64,000 bases of DNA from Ectothiorhodospira mobilis (GTDB lineage: Bacteria > Pseudomonadota > Gammaproteobacteria > Ectothiorhodospirales > Ectothiorhodospiraceae), in NCBI RefSeq assembly GCF_016584115.1, contig NZ_NRSK01000004.1, forward strand, positions 62,001 through 126,000, written 5' to 3'. Positions 6,415 through 13,279 of the stretch are shown piece by piece. The translations under genes and the position numbers were made by a program. The notes beneath the pieces are model-generated. The model saw only the letters and a list, made by a program, of their open reading frames with translations, was not told the origin of the DNA and made no database searches. Positions within the stretch are counted from its first letter, which is position 1; each line of letters opens with the position of its first letter.

Positions 6415-6420
6415 AACCCC

Positions 6421-6602
6421 GGCCCCTGGCAACAGGGGTCATCGAGAAGCGCCTTGGCGCCGCAGGTCTCTGACCCTCCCGCCGTTGTGGCGTCAGGGCG
6501 CTTCTCGATGGATCGACCATCACTCACCGCACGGCATCGAGAAGCGTCTTGGCGCGGGGTTCGCCCCATGCCTGTTGCTGCGCCAGGGCGTTTCTCGATG
6601 CC
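6421..6602 (+). ncRNA. Candidate structured RNA: tetraloop hairpin plus two long tandem hairpins
   Basis: First, 6421-6440 is an 8-bp hairpin closed by a GCAA tetraloop. Second, 6440-6461 pairs with 6489-6510 over 22 bp; its loop holds GGTC / GACC. Third, 6533-6555 pairs with 6580-6602 over 23 bp; its loop holds GGGG-TTCG-CCCC. The two long stems share the arms CATCGAGAAGCG and TTCTCGATG. The few differences between them (GCGCC versus GCGTC, GGCGC versus GGCGT, GTC versus GCC) all keep pairing through G-U or G-C. No gene with a ribosome site covers this stretch. A terminator follows at 6633. Orientation is assumed from the operon. Confidence 0.62.
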
Positions 6603-6632
6603 AGCGGCATCACTTCAGTTCCCTGCGCATTT

Positions 6633-6656
6633 GCCCGGCCACGTGCCGGGCTTTTT
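6633..6656 (+). terminator. Intrinsic terminator inside the rightward early operon
   Basis: GCCCGGC (6633-6639) and GCCGGGC (6645-6651) form a perfect 7-bp stem with a CACGT loop, followed by five T. It closes the structured RNA region and precedes a run of coupled small genes, so those genes need read-through or a separate promoter. Confidence 0.85.
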
Positions 6657-6676
6657 ACGGACACCTGGAGCCTGGC

Positions 6677-6814
6677 ATGACACCAGTCACGAAGAACGAG
6701 CGCCGCATTCTGAACGACCAACGAGGCGCGTCCCGCTATGCCTGTCGGCGAAACATCGACCAGAAGCTGCGCGACATGCAGCTGAAACGCCAGCTGAAGG
6801 AGGTGTGGCAATGA
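6677..6814 (+). CDS. Small basic phage protein
   Basis: A 45-residue, very basic protein (NERRILNDQRGASRYACRRN, then IDQKLRDMQLKRQLKEVWQ), mostly helical by appearance. GGAG lies 7 bp before the ATG. Its stop overlaps the next start (ATGA). Function is unknown; nucleic-acid binding is possible from charge alone. Confidence 0.6.
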   Translation: MTPVTKNERRILNDQRGASRYACRRNIDQKLRDMQLKRQLKEVWQ

Positions 6815-6957
6815 ACCCGGCCGCCGCTATCGCCAACGCCCTGGCCCACTACATCAACCCGGCCGTGGCCGGGGCCATCGGTTCCATCGCCCTGTTCGCC
6901 GGCATGTTCGTCATCGCCGGGGCCGGGGCCTGGCTCGTCGAGAGGAGGTCGTCATGA
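6811..6957 (+). CDS. Small single-pass membrane protein
   Basis: A 48-residue protein with a hydrophobic helix (AVAGAIGSIALFAGMFVIAG, continuing AGAWL) and a charged C-terminal end (VERRSS). The ribosome site AAGGAGG is inside the preceding gene. It is coupled by 4-bp ATGA overlaps at both ends. A role at the host membrane, such as superinfection exclusion, is only a guess from size and topology. Confidence 0.62.
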   Translation: MNPAAAIANALAHYINPAVAGAIGSIALFAGMFVIAGAGAWLVERRSS

Positions 6958-7190
6958 TCCCTATTCACCAGGGCAAGGTGGTCCGCCTTGTCGATCGCAA
7001 GACACGGGTCGTCGACCTGATTCGTGAACAAGGGCGCGCCCTGGTGTGGCGGCGTAAGGCCGTCAGCCGCCGGGCGCCTGAAGATGGACCGGCCACCGCA
7101 GCGGAGGCGGCCAACGCTCGCCGGGAGGCGGAGTACGTGTCCCGCCGAAACGGCGTGAAACCCGCCCTGCTCCAGCTCTGGAGAGTGTGA
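6954..7190 (+). CDS. Small phage protein of unknown function
   Basis: A 78-residue basic protein (KVVRLVDRKTRVVDLIREQG, RALVWRRKAVSRR) with an alanine-rich helical centre. It overlaps the genes on both sides by 1-4 bp and is part of a tightly coupled cassette. No family is recognised. Confidence 0.6.
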   Translation: MIPIHQGKVVRLVDRKTRVVDLIREQGRALVWRRKAVSRRAPEDGPATAAEAANARREAEYVSRRNGVKPALLQLWRV

Positions 7191-7276
7191 TGGTCGAGCT
7201 GATCGCCAACCACGGGCTGAGCCTCGGCATGGCGCTGATCGTGGCCGCCGTGCTGGTCGCCTTCCTGACCCGCTGA
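7190..7276 (+). CDS. 28-residue single-pass membrane peptide
   Basis: MVELIANHGLSLGMALIVAA followed by VLVAFLTR is almost entirely one transmembrane helix. The start overlaps the previous stop (TGATG) and CTGGAGAG lies just upstream. It is too short for most gene finders, but its coupling and composition support it as real. Function is unknown. Confidence 0.5.
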   Translation: MVELIANHGLSLGMALIVAAVLVAFLTR

Positions 7277-7287
7277 CGGAGGTCGCT

Positions 7288-7488
7288 ATGGATATCGACG
7301 ACATCGAGCTGCTGAACGCGCTGCGTGAGGCCGTTCACGACCCGAATCTGGGGCCCGAGCTGGCCGGCGGCCTCGCCCCGCTTCTCGCCACCGGCGGTAA
7401 CAGCATGGCCGCGGCCAATGCAGCAGCCGGCAGCCTTCAGGCGGTTGCCGGTTGGCACCGCCAGCGCCAAGAGGAGTCCGCCTCATGA
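7288..7488 (+). CDS. Small phage protein of unknown function
   Basis: A 66-residue protein: an acidic N-terminus (MDIDDIELLNALREAVHDPN), then an alanine/glycine-rich segment and a helical end (WHRQRQEESAS). A GGAGG ribosome site lies 6 bp upstream. The stop overlaps the next start. No function is recognised. Confidence 0.6.
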   Translation: MDIDDIELLNALREAVHDPNLGPELAGGLAPLLATGGNSMAAANAAAGSLQAVAGWHRQRQEESAS

Positions 7489-7763
7489 TGAAGACCCGCA
7501 TCGCTGGCATCCCCTGCCTGGTGGATGTCACCAGCTACACCCCGGCCGATTCGGGCAGCTTCTTCGAGCCGCCCAGCGGACCGGAGATCGGGTACGAGGT
7601 CTACGACCGTCGCGGCTACAAGGCCAACTGGCTGTTGGCCAAGCTCACCGACGATGACGACCTCGCCATCCTGGAACAGCACGAAGCCAGCCTTCGCGAG
7701 GGTCGGGACCAGGCGCGCATCGACGCCTACCTCGACTCGCTGGAGGCGAGGGCCCTGGCATGA
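7485..7763 (+). CDS. Conserved-looking small phage protein next to the recombination genes
   Basis: A 92-residue protein beginning MMKTRIAGIPCLVDVTSYTP, with FEPPSGPEIGYEVYDRRGY in the middle and an acidic helical C-terminus (DDLAILEQHEASLREGRDQA). The pattern resembles small phage proteins encoded beside exonuclease genes; I know no biochemical role. The ATG overlaps the previous stop; a second in-frame ATG at 7488 is equally possible. Confidence 0.58.
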   Translation: MMKTRIAGIPCLVDVTSYTPADSGSFFEPPSGPEIGYEVYDRRGYKANWLLAKLTDDDDLAILEQHEASLREGRDQARIDAYLDSLEARALA

Positions 7764-7767
7764 GAAA

Positions 7768-7797
7768 GGCCCCGCCAGTTCGCACCTGACGGGGCCC
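7768..7797. other. Intergenic GC-rich stem-loop before the exonuclease gene
   Basis: CCCCGCCAG (7770-7778) pairs with CTGACGGGG (7786-7794), with one mismatch and a 7-nt loop, in the 84-bp gap before the exonuclease gene. It lacks a T-run. It belongs to a recurring set of stem-loops between genes of this operon. Confidence 0.5.
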
Positions 7798-7847
7798 GTT
7801 GCAGTGACCGACAACCGATATCGATTCACCCGAACGAGGATAGCACC

Positions 7848-8945
7848 ATGAGCATGACCATTGAACAAGCCAAGCACGAGCTGATCACCAACCATCGCGT
7901 CGCCACCCTGGATATGCCCGAGGAGGTGTGGCTGTCGCTGCGCGGTCTGGGTATCGGGGCCAGTGAAGCCGCGGCAGCCGTCGGGGCCAGCGAGCACCGC
8001 ACCCCGTTCGAGATCGCCGAGCGCAAGCTGGGCCTGGCCGCCGACGACGCCGACGCCAACTACCGCCGCCGCCAGAAGATGGCCATGGGCCACGTCATGG
8101 AGCCGGTGACTGCCGCCCGTTTCGCCGAGTTCACCGGGCTCAACGTCCAGAACTTCAACTGCATGCTGGCCCACCCCGAACACCCCTTCATGATGGCCAA
8201 CATCGACCGCCGCATCGTGGGCGTTACCGATGCCCAGTCGGCCTGGCTCGAGCTGGTCATGGGTCAGACCGTGAAGGGCCCGGGCGTGGCCGAGCTCAAG
8301 AACGTCGAGTTCGCCAAGGGCTGGGGCAAGCCGGACAACGTGCACACCACCGGCGGGCTGTGCACCACCGGCGAGGTGCCGGAGGACTACTTCATTCAGG
8401 TGCAGCACCAACTGGCCGTCACCGGCTACGAGTGGGGCTTCCTGGTGGTGACCATCGCCGGCTGGGAGACTCGCTGGTATCCCATCCTGCGCGATGACGA
8501 GCTGATCGATGACCTGATCGCCCTGGAAGGCGAGCTGTGGGCCACCATCCAGCGCGGCGAGATGCCGGAGATCGATGTCGAGCATCCCAAGGCCATCGAG
8601 CTGCTCAAGCGCCTGTACCCAGGCACCGACGGCAGCATGGTCGACCTGGCCGAGCTCGAGCACTGGCGCAAGGTCGAGCAGCAGGCCAAAGAGGAGATCA
8701 AGGCCCTGGAGACCACCGCCAAGGTGGCCCGCGCCCGCATCCTCAAAGCCATGGGTGACGCCGCGGTGGCCACCTTCGGCGACGACCAGGTGATGCGCCG
8801 CAAGGTGGTGAAGCGCAAGGCCTACACCGTCGAGGTCGGCGAAAGCGAGTACGTCGATATTCGCTACGGGAAGATGAACAAGGCCGAGAAGGACCAGCTG
8901 GCCGCGCAAGCTGACGATGCCGAGCAACAAGGAGAAGCCGCATGA
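7848..8945 (+). CDS. YqaJ-family phage exonuclease
   Basis: A 365-residue protein of the YqaJ viral recombinase / lambda-exonuclease-like nuclease superfamily, which resects double-strand ends so that an annealing protein can load. Visible motifs are GIGASEAAAAVG (about residue 35), MGHVMEPVTAARF (about 76), HPFMMANIDRRIVG (about 107), VAELKNVEFA (about 148) and YFIQVQHQLAVTG (about 182). They contain the acidic, E-x-K and Q-x-x-x-Q elements of the nuclease core. The C-terminal third is helical and charged. It overlaps the recT gene by 4 bp, the usual exonuclease-annealase pairing. Confidence 0.87.
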   Translation: MSMTIEQAKHELITNHRVATLDMPEEVWLSLRGLGIGASEAAAAVGASEHRTPFEIAERKLGLAADDADANYRRRQKMAMGHVMEPVTAARFAEFTGLNVQNFNCMLAHPEHPFMMANIDRRIVGVTDAQSAWLELVMGQTVKGPGVAELKNVEFAKGWGKPDNVHTTGGLCTTGEVPEDYFIQVQHQLAVTGYEWGFLVVTIAGWETRWYPILRDDELIDDLIALEGELWATIQRGEMPEIDVEHPKAIELLKRLYPGTDGSMVDLAELEHWRKVEQQAKEEIKALETTAKVARARILKAMGDAAVATFGDDQVMRRKVVKRKAYTVEVGESEYVDIRYGKMNKAEKDQLAAQADDAEQQGEAA

Positions 8946-9964
8946 AGACTGATACCCAGACCGCCGAAACCGTCCAGCAGCAGCATCTGCAGGAGCCAGA
9001 GTTCCACGCCCCGGCCGAGGCCGGGGAAGCCGGCGGCGTCGAGCTCGCCACCAACGAGGTGCGCAACCAATTCATGAAGGCCATGACGCCGCGCACCTTC
9101 GACGACGTGTGGCGCATGTCCAACATGATCGCTCAAAGCGACCTGGCGCCGAAGGACTACAAGGGGAAGCCCGGCAACGTGATGATCGCCTGGCAGACCG
9201 GCGTCGAGCTGGGCATCACCAGCCCGCTGCAAGCCATCCAGAACATCGCGGTGATCAACGGTCGACCCACCATCTGGGGCGACATGATGCTGGCCATCTG
9301 CCGCGCCGCGCCGGCCTGGTCCGAGGCCGACTTTCAGGAGTGGATCGAGGGCGAAGGCGCCCAGATGGTCGCCAACTGCACGGTGCGGCGCCGGCCGAAC
9401 GGCAACGTCGCCCACTACACGTTCAGCATGGCCGACGCCAAGGACGCCGGCCTGCTGGGCAAGCAAGGCCCCTGGCAGCAGTACCCGAAGCGGATGCTGC
9501 AAATGCGCGCCCGCGGCTTCGCGCTGCGCGACACCTTTACCCCCGAGCTGAAAGGCATCCGCATGGCCGAGGAGGAGCGCGATATCACCCCCGAGGCCGG
9601 TCAGCCCGCCCAGCAGACGCCCGCCAGCGGCGGCCAGCAGCAGCGTGCCGGCACCGCCGGGCGGGTCGGCGACAAGCTGGCTCAGCGCCGCCAGAAGGCC
9701 CAGCAGCAGCGCCAGGCCCGGGAGGTCTACGAGACCACGGCCGAGGCCAAGGCGGACGACGCCCCTCCGGAAGGTGTCGGCCCCGGCGGCGAGATCACCT
9801 GCGCCTACGTCTGCGAGCAGATCAAGCAGGCCACCACCCGGGAGGAGATGGCCGAGGCCATCGACCTGGCCCGCCACGTTCCGGAGTCCGACCACGGCGT
9901 GGTCAACGAGGCCTACAAGGCGCGGCTGGCAACGCTCAAGCAGCAGGCCGAAGGCGGCCAGTAA
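8942..9964 (+). CDS. recT: RecT-family single-strand annealing protein
   Basis: A 340-residue protein whose core (about residues 40-220) is RecT-like: FDDVWRMSNMIAQSDLAPKD, a GVELGITSPLQAIQNIAVIN segment, RPTIWGDMMLAI and PWQQYPKRMLQMRARGFALR. RecT proteins anneal complementary single strands made by the partner exonuclease. E. coli RecT has 269 residues. Here about 110 more follow: a glutamine-rich linker and a small cysteine-containing helical region (ITCAYVCEQIKQATTREEMA). The start codon overlaps the exonuclease stop. Confidence 0.9.
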   Translation: MKTDTQTAETVQQQHLQEPEFHAPAEAGEAGGVELATNEVRNQFMKAMTPRTFDDVWRMSNMIAQSDLAPKDYKGKPGNVMIAWQTGVELGITSPLQAIQNIAVINGRPTIWGDMMLAICRAAPAWSEADFQEWIEGEGAQMVANCTVRRRPNGNVAHYTFSMADAKDAGLLGKQGPWQQYPKRMLQMRARGFALRDTFTPELKGIRMAEEERDITPEAGQPAQQTPASGGQQQRAGTAGRVGDKLAQRRQKAQQQRQAREVYETTAEAKADDAPPEGVGPGGEITCAYVCEQIKQATTREEMAEAIDLARHVPESDHGVVNEAYKARLATLKQQAEGGQ

Positions 9965-9974
9965 CCCACTACCA

Positions 9975-9995
9975 GGGCGGCCCGTGCGGCCGCCC
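9975..9995. other. Intergenic 8-bp stem-loop between recT and ssb
   Basis: GGGCGGCC (9975-9982) and GGCCGCCC (9988-9995) form a perfect stem around CGTGC. No T-run follows. It may trim or stabilise the transcript between recT and ssb. Confidence 0.6.
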
Positions 9996-10012
9996 GACAC
10001 CAAGGAATCACC

Positions 10013-10570
10013 ATGGCCAGAGGCGTCAACAAGGTCATCCTCATTGGCAACCTGGGGCAGGATCCGGAGGTGCGCTTCATGCCCTCAGGCAACCCGGTCG
10101 CCAACCTGAGGCTGGCCACTACCGACAGCTGGGTGGACCGACAGAGCGGCCAGCGCCAGGAGCGCACCGAATGGCACAGCGTCGTGCTGTTCAACAAGAC
10201 GGCCGAAATCGCCCAGCAGTACCTGCGCAAGGGCTCCAAGGTCTACATCGAGGGCCGCCTGCAAACCCGTAAGTGGCAGGGGCAGGACGGCCAGGACCGC
10301 TACAGCACCGAGATCGTCGCCAACGATATGCAGATGCTCGACTCCCGCGGCGAGCAGGGCCAGCAGGCCGGCGGCTACGGCGGACAGCAGCAGGGCGGCT
10401 ACGGCCAGGGCGGCGGCCAGCAGCGTAGCCAGCCGCCGCCCCAGAGTCAGCCGCCCAGCTACGGTGCCCCGCCGCCCAGTCAAGCCCCGCAAGGCGGAGG
10501 CGGCGGAGGCTTCAGCGACTTCGATGATGAGATCCCATTCGCCCGGTTCCCGAATATCGCCGGGGGCTGA
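10013..10570 (+). CDS. ssb: Phage single-stranded DNA-binding protein
   Basis: A 185-residue SSB. The OB-fold (residues 1 to about 110) is classical: [64 protein letters not shown] glycine/glutamine/proline-rich linker follows. The acidic tip DFDDEIPF, which recruits repair and replication proteins in bacterial SSBs, is present but not terminal: ARFPNIAGG follows. It is downstream of exonuclease and RecT and probably acts with them. Confidence 0.93.
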   Translation: MARGVNKVILIGNLGQDPEVRFMPSGNPVANLRLATTDSWVDRQSGQRQERTEWHSVVLFNKTAEIAQQYLRKGSKVYIEGRLQTRKWQGQDGQDRYSTEIVANDMQMLDSRGEQGQQAGGYGGQQQGGYGQGGGQQRSQPPPQSQPPSYGAPPPSQAPQGGGGGGFSDFDDEIPFARFPNIAGG

Positions 10571-10595
10571 CCCGGAAAGCCATCAAGGAGGCAGC

Positions 10596-11678
10596 ATGCC
10601 AACGATTGATCGAAACGGCACCGTGAGCTTCGGCGATGCCAGTCTGAGCATTTGGGAAGAGCCAGACGGCCCCGTTCTTGGCGAATGGGAGCGGCAGTTC
10701 AAGAAAGACGTGTTCCTGCGCATGGCTCAGCAGCTGCGCCGACTTGGCTGGCAGACCGAGGTGCCGGCGGACATGGTTGAGAAGTACAGCCGGCGTTTCG
10801 CCGAGGGGTACCGCTACTGCCGAAAAGGCGACCTACAGGGTCGGCTCGAAGTCACCGGCCGGCGCATCAAGCTCGAAATGTGGCAGGACGTGGCCAACGT
10901 CGAGAACTCCAACGGCGGCCGCTACGACTTCGACAAAGAGAAGCGCATGCCCTACCTGCTGTGGCTCGAGATGGAGCGCACTCGCCGACGCTTGCGCGCC
11001 TACCTGTGCAATGTATTCGCCGGGTATGAGTTCAACGACAGGCTGCGCGATGGGCGTCATGCTGAACGCGGGCCAGGCGCGCTCACCGCCCTGGAATGGG
11101 TCGAGCAAGCCAATCGCTCAAGTGGACACTTCGTCGCGGAGCTGGGCCATGCCCGCATCGGCATGGCGTGCAATGCCAGATCCGCCGACGGCGGCACCAT
11201 CACTCATGGCGCTCGCGTCTACGCGATTGGCTACGGCGACCGGATGGTGGTCGGCACCGCTTACTACAACCTCAACAACATGTGGTGGGTGGTGACCGGC
11301 AAGTACGACGTGCTCAACGTCCACAGCGGCGCCATCTACCTGGAGAGCCCCGGCGACCTGCGCCGTAAGCGCAACGAAACCCGCCGCCGAAAGCGCCTCG
11401 AGGGAGAGCTGTCCCTCGCCGTCAAGGCGATGGACTTCCGGCTAGCTGAAACCCTGAAAGGCATCCTGTTTCCGGCCGACGAGCCGCTCTACATGATTTG
11501 GCACAAGGGGCATGGCGCCTACCACCGCGCCGGTGCCAGCGGGTACACCAGCAACCCTATCGAGGCCGGCAAGTTCACCTGGAAGGAGTTGGGCCGCTTC
11601 CGCCCCGCCGACGGCAGCATGGAGGACGACCTGAGCCGGATCGTCCCGCTCGACGACGATCAAGCCAAGGCAGCCTGA
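10596..11678 (+). CDS. Large phage early protein of unknown function with UVR-like segment
   Basis: A 360-residue protein with AAGGAGG before its ATG. The N-terminal half has an aromatic, basic character (EWERQFKKDVFLRMAQQLRR, then LLWLEMERTRRRLRAYLCNV). Near residue 270 the segment LEGELSLAVKAMDFRLAETL resembles the UVR motif of UvrB/UvrC (pattern L-x3-M/L-x3-A-x2-D-F-x2-A). It is followed by YMIWHKGHGAYHRAGASGYT. No catalytic motif was identified. Its neighbours (ssb, methyltransferases) put it in DNA metabolism by association only. Confidence 0.6.
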   Translation: MPTIDRNGTVSFGDASLSIWEEPDGPVLGEWERQFKKDVFLRMAQQLRRLGWQTEVPADMVEKYSRRFAEGYRYCRKGDLQGRLEVTGRRIKLEMWQDVANVENSNGGRYDFDKEKRMPYLLWLEMERTRRRLRAYLCNVFAGYEFNDRLRDGRHAERGPGALTALEWVEQANRSSGHFVAELGHARIGMACNARSADGGTITHGARVYAIGYGDRMVVGTAYYNLNNMWWVVTGKYDVLNVHSGAIYLESPGDLRRKRNETRRRKRLEGELSLAVKAMDFRLAETLKGILFPADEPLYMIWHKGHGAYHRAGASGYTSNPIEAGKFTWKELGRFRPADGSMEDDLSRIVPLDDDQAKAA

Positions 11679-11683
11679 TCGTT

Positions 11684-11755
11684 CCCCGCGCCCGCGGGGC
11701 TCAACCAACACCCTGCTCCGCCCTGCCGCGGGGCTTCCTGTTTCTGGAGAACACC
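11684..11755. other. Spacer with GC-rich stem-loop
   Basis: CCCCGC / GCGGGG forms a short hairpin just after the preceding stop, and a CCGCGGGGC follows further down. A TCTGGAGA ribosome site at the right end belongs to the next gene. Confidence 0.4.
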
Positions 11756-12048
11756 ATGCAGTGCGATTGCCAAACCAAGGTCGCTGACAAGCTGGCCGAA
11801 CACGTCAAGGCGAAGCTGCCCGAGGGCTTCAAGGACTTCGATGCCAAGCTCCAGGGCTACGGCTTCCCCTGACCGGCAACAAGATGTCGTCGCCGCTCAT
11901 GATCAACTATCAGGGCGAGGTCTGGGTGCCGAAGAAGGATCCGACCAAAGGCATGAAGCGCCAGAAGATCGACACCTTCGTCACCGCCAACTTCTGCCCC
12001 TTCTGCGGCAAGTCCGCGAAGCCCGAAGATGACCAGGAGGTGGCATGA
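11756..12048 (+). pseudogene. Small zinc-knuckle-like phage protein split by a one-base frameshift
   Basis: The first 38 codons (MQCDCQTKVADKLAEHVKAK through LQGYGFP) run into TGA at 11870-11872. If the ribosome slips back one base on the C run at 11866-11869, the frame continues for 59 codons (from LTGNKMSSPLMINYQGEVW to ANFCPFCGKSAKPEDDQEVA) and ends at 12048, overlapping the next start. N-terminal CDC and C-terminal CPFCG look like two halves of one metal-binding protein. Three explanations remain: mutation, a miscounted C in the assembly, or programmed -1 shifting at C-CCC-TGA. Confidence 0.6.
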
Positions 12049-12665
12049 AAACCATCGCCGAGTTCAGTGCGCGTTTCCTGGAGCCGGTCATGCGATTCGC
12101 TGACCGGGATGGCGTGAGGGAAGGCCTGGCTGGGATGCAGGTCATTCCAGCCGCCAAAGGTGGTGTGCTTCTGGCCGCCACTAACGGCCATGTGGCCATC
12201 ATAGCGCGCGACCCCGACGGCAAGATGGCCGGCACCTCCCGCGCCACCTTTCTGCCCGAGCGAAGCCTTGTCGAGGCGTCGGTTACGCACCCAGATGGGC
12301 GATTCCTTCTCACCGACTCAGGGCTGGCCCTTATCGGCAGCCGGAGGGAGCGAGCCGCTGGCGAGAGCGAGCTGGATGCCTGCCTGACTGCTGGCAAGGC
12401 CCGGCTGATCAAAGGCGACCCGCCGGACATTGCCGGCGCCTTCCCCGAGGAAGCGGCACTGGACCCGGACAGGTCGCCGAGCTTCTGCATCAACAGCGAA
12501 TATGTCGGCCTGTTCAGCGACTCTTTCTCGGCAATGGCAGGGATGGAGCGAGACGGCTGGGAGGGCGTGGAGCTGCGCTGTGAGCCGCCCGAGGAAGATC
12601 GCCATCACCGGAAGGTCCTCGTCATGCCCATCACAAAAACGTGGAGGCGGCAGGGGTCATCATGA
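12045..12665 (+). CDS. Phage protein of unknown function
   Basis: A 206-residue protein starting MKTIAEFSARFLEPVMRFAD. The segment GGVLLAATNGHVAIIARDPD recalls the ATDGHR-type strand of sliding clamps, and the protein has an alternating beta character, but the similarity is too short for a family call. The C-terminus is charged (PPEEDRHHRKVLVMPITKTW). It overlaps its neighbours by 4 bp on both sides. Confidence 0.55.
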   Translation: MKTIAEFSARFLEPVMRFADRDGVREGLAGMQVIPAAKGGVLLAATNGHVAIIARDPDGKMAGTSRATFLPERSLVEASVTHPDGRFLLTDSGLALIGSRRERAAGESELDACLTAGKARLIKGDPPDIAGAFPEEAALDPDRSPSFCINSEYVGLFSDSFSAMAGMERDGWEGVELRCEPPEEDRHHRKVLVMPITKTWRRQGSS

Positions 12666-12763
12666 ACATCCACGCAGACCCAGTCGCGTACACCAAGAGC
12701 TGGATGGAAGCCAGGGGAAAGCCTCGGATTCGCGTGGTGCCGGACGGGAGGTTCGTGGCATGA
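12662..12763 (+). CDS. 33-residue phage peptide
   Basis: Begins MNIHADPVAYTKSWMEARGK and ends with IRVVPDGRFVA. It is coupled by ATGA overlaps to the genes before and after. Function is unknown. Confidence 0.45.
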   Translation: MNIHADPVAYTKSWMEARGKPRIRVVPDGRFVA

Positions 12764-12939
12764 ACCTACTCATCAGCATCGCCGCCATGCTCGGTACCAA
12801 GGCCCGGACATGGGCCGGCATCGAGATTCCACGCCACGAGGCGCCGCCCAAACCCAAGTACGGCAGCGTGAAACGCCACCGGCGACACGCCGCCAAACGC
12901 CGCGCGCGACGACGCGCCAGGCGGCTCAACCACTACTGA
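12760..12939 (+). CDS. Small arginine-rich phage protein
   Basis: A 59-residue protein with a short hydrophobic N-terminus (MNLLISIAAMLGTKARTWAG) and a very basic C-terminus (HRRHAAKRRARRRARRLNHY). The tail would bind nucleic acid or a membrane surface; no family is recognised. It ends directly before a terminator. Confidence 0.55.
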   Translation: MNLLISIAAMLGTKARTWAGIEIPRHEAPPKPKYGSVKRHRRHAAKRRARRRARRLNHY

Positions 12940-12940
12940 C

Positions 12941-12967
12941 AGGCCACCCCACCGAGGTGGCCTTTTT
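12941..12967 (+). terminator. Intrinsic terminator
   Basis: AGGCCACC (12941-12948) and GGTGGCCT (12956-12963) form a perfect 8-bp stem followed by a run of five T. It is the second clear terminator inside the rightward operon. Confidence 0.85.
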
Positions 12968-12986
12968 CATGCTCGAGGAGACCGAC

Positions 12987-13079
12987 ATGCACGACATCGA
13001 CACCGTGTTCGAGGCCTGGCACCAGGCCGCCCAAGCCAGTGCCCTAGCCGCCCAGCAGCTCGAGGCCTGGCTGTCATGA
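12987..13079 (+). CDS. 30-residue phage peptide
   Basis: MHDIDTVFEAWHQAAQASAL followed by AAQQLEAWLS, an alanine-rich amphipathic helix. GAGGAG lies 6 bp before the ATG. An in-frame ATG at 12969 would add six residues but destroy that spacing. It overlaps the next gene by 4 bp. Confidence 0.45.
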   Translation: MHDIDTVFEAWHQAAQASALAAQQLEAWLS

Positions 13080-13279
13080 CCGGCCAGCCGCATCCCGAAT
13101 CACCGAACGCCAAGTGGGCACGCCACGGCTACCAGGTCGAGCGCATCCCGCGCCGCGGGAGCGGCGGCCATCACCGCATCATCCGCGACCCCGAGGGGCG
13201 CGTCGTGCTTCAGGACGCCGGCCATGCCGGCGAGCTGGAGTGGATCAAGGCCAACCTGGAGGGCGGCACGCATGATTGA
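13076..13279 (+). CDS. Small protein with HicA-like GHH motif
   Basis: A 67-residue protein. RIPRRGSGGHHRIIRDPEG then RVVLQD resembles the GSHH-x-H/R-x-P-x-G core of HicA-type double-stranded-RNA-binding toxins, but there is no HicB partner beside it and the rest does not match clearly. It overlaps the start of the cytosine methyltransferase by 8 bp. I treat the HicA resemblance as weak. Confidence 0.5.
   Translation: MTGQPHPESPNAKWARHGYQVERIPRRGSGGHHRIIRDPEGRVVLQDAGHAGELEWIKANLEGGTHD

Noticed and set aside
7437-8930. A 1.5-kb minus-strand open frame opposite the exonuclease gene
   Set aside because: It is a leucine/histidine/glycine-rich mirror frame; the exonuclease on the plus strand has family motifs and gene coupling.
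11841-12032. A 63-codon plus-strand open frame overlapping the split zinc-knuckle gene
   Set aside because: It is in the +1 frame without family features; the -1 frame restores CPFCG and ends at the coupled stop.
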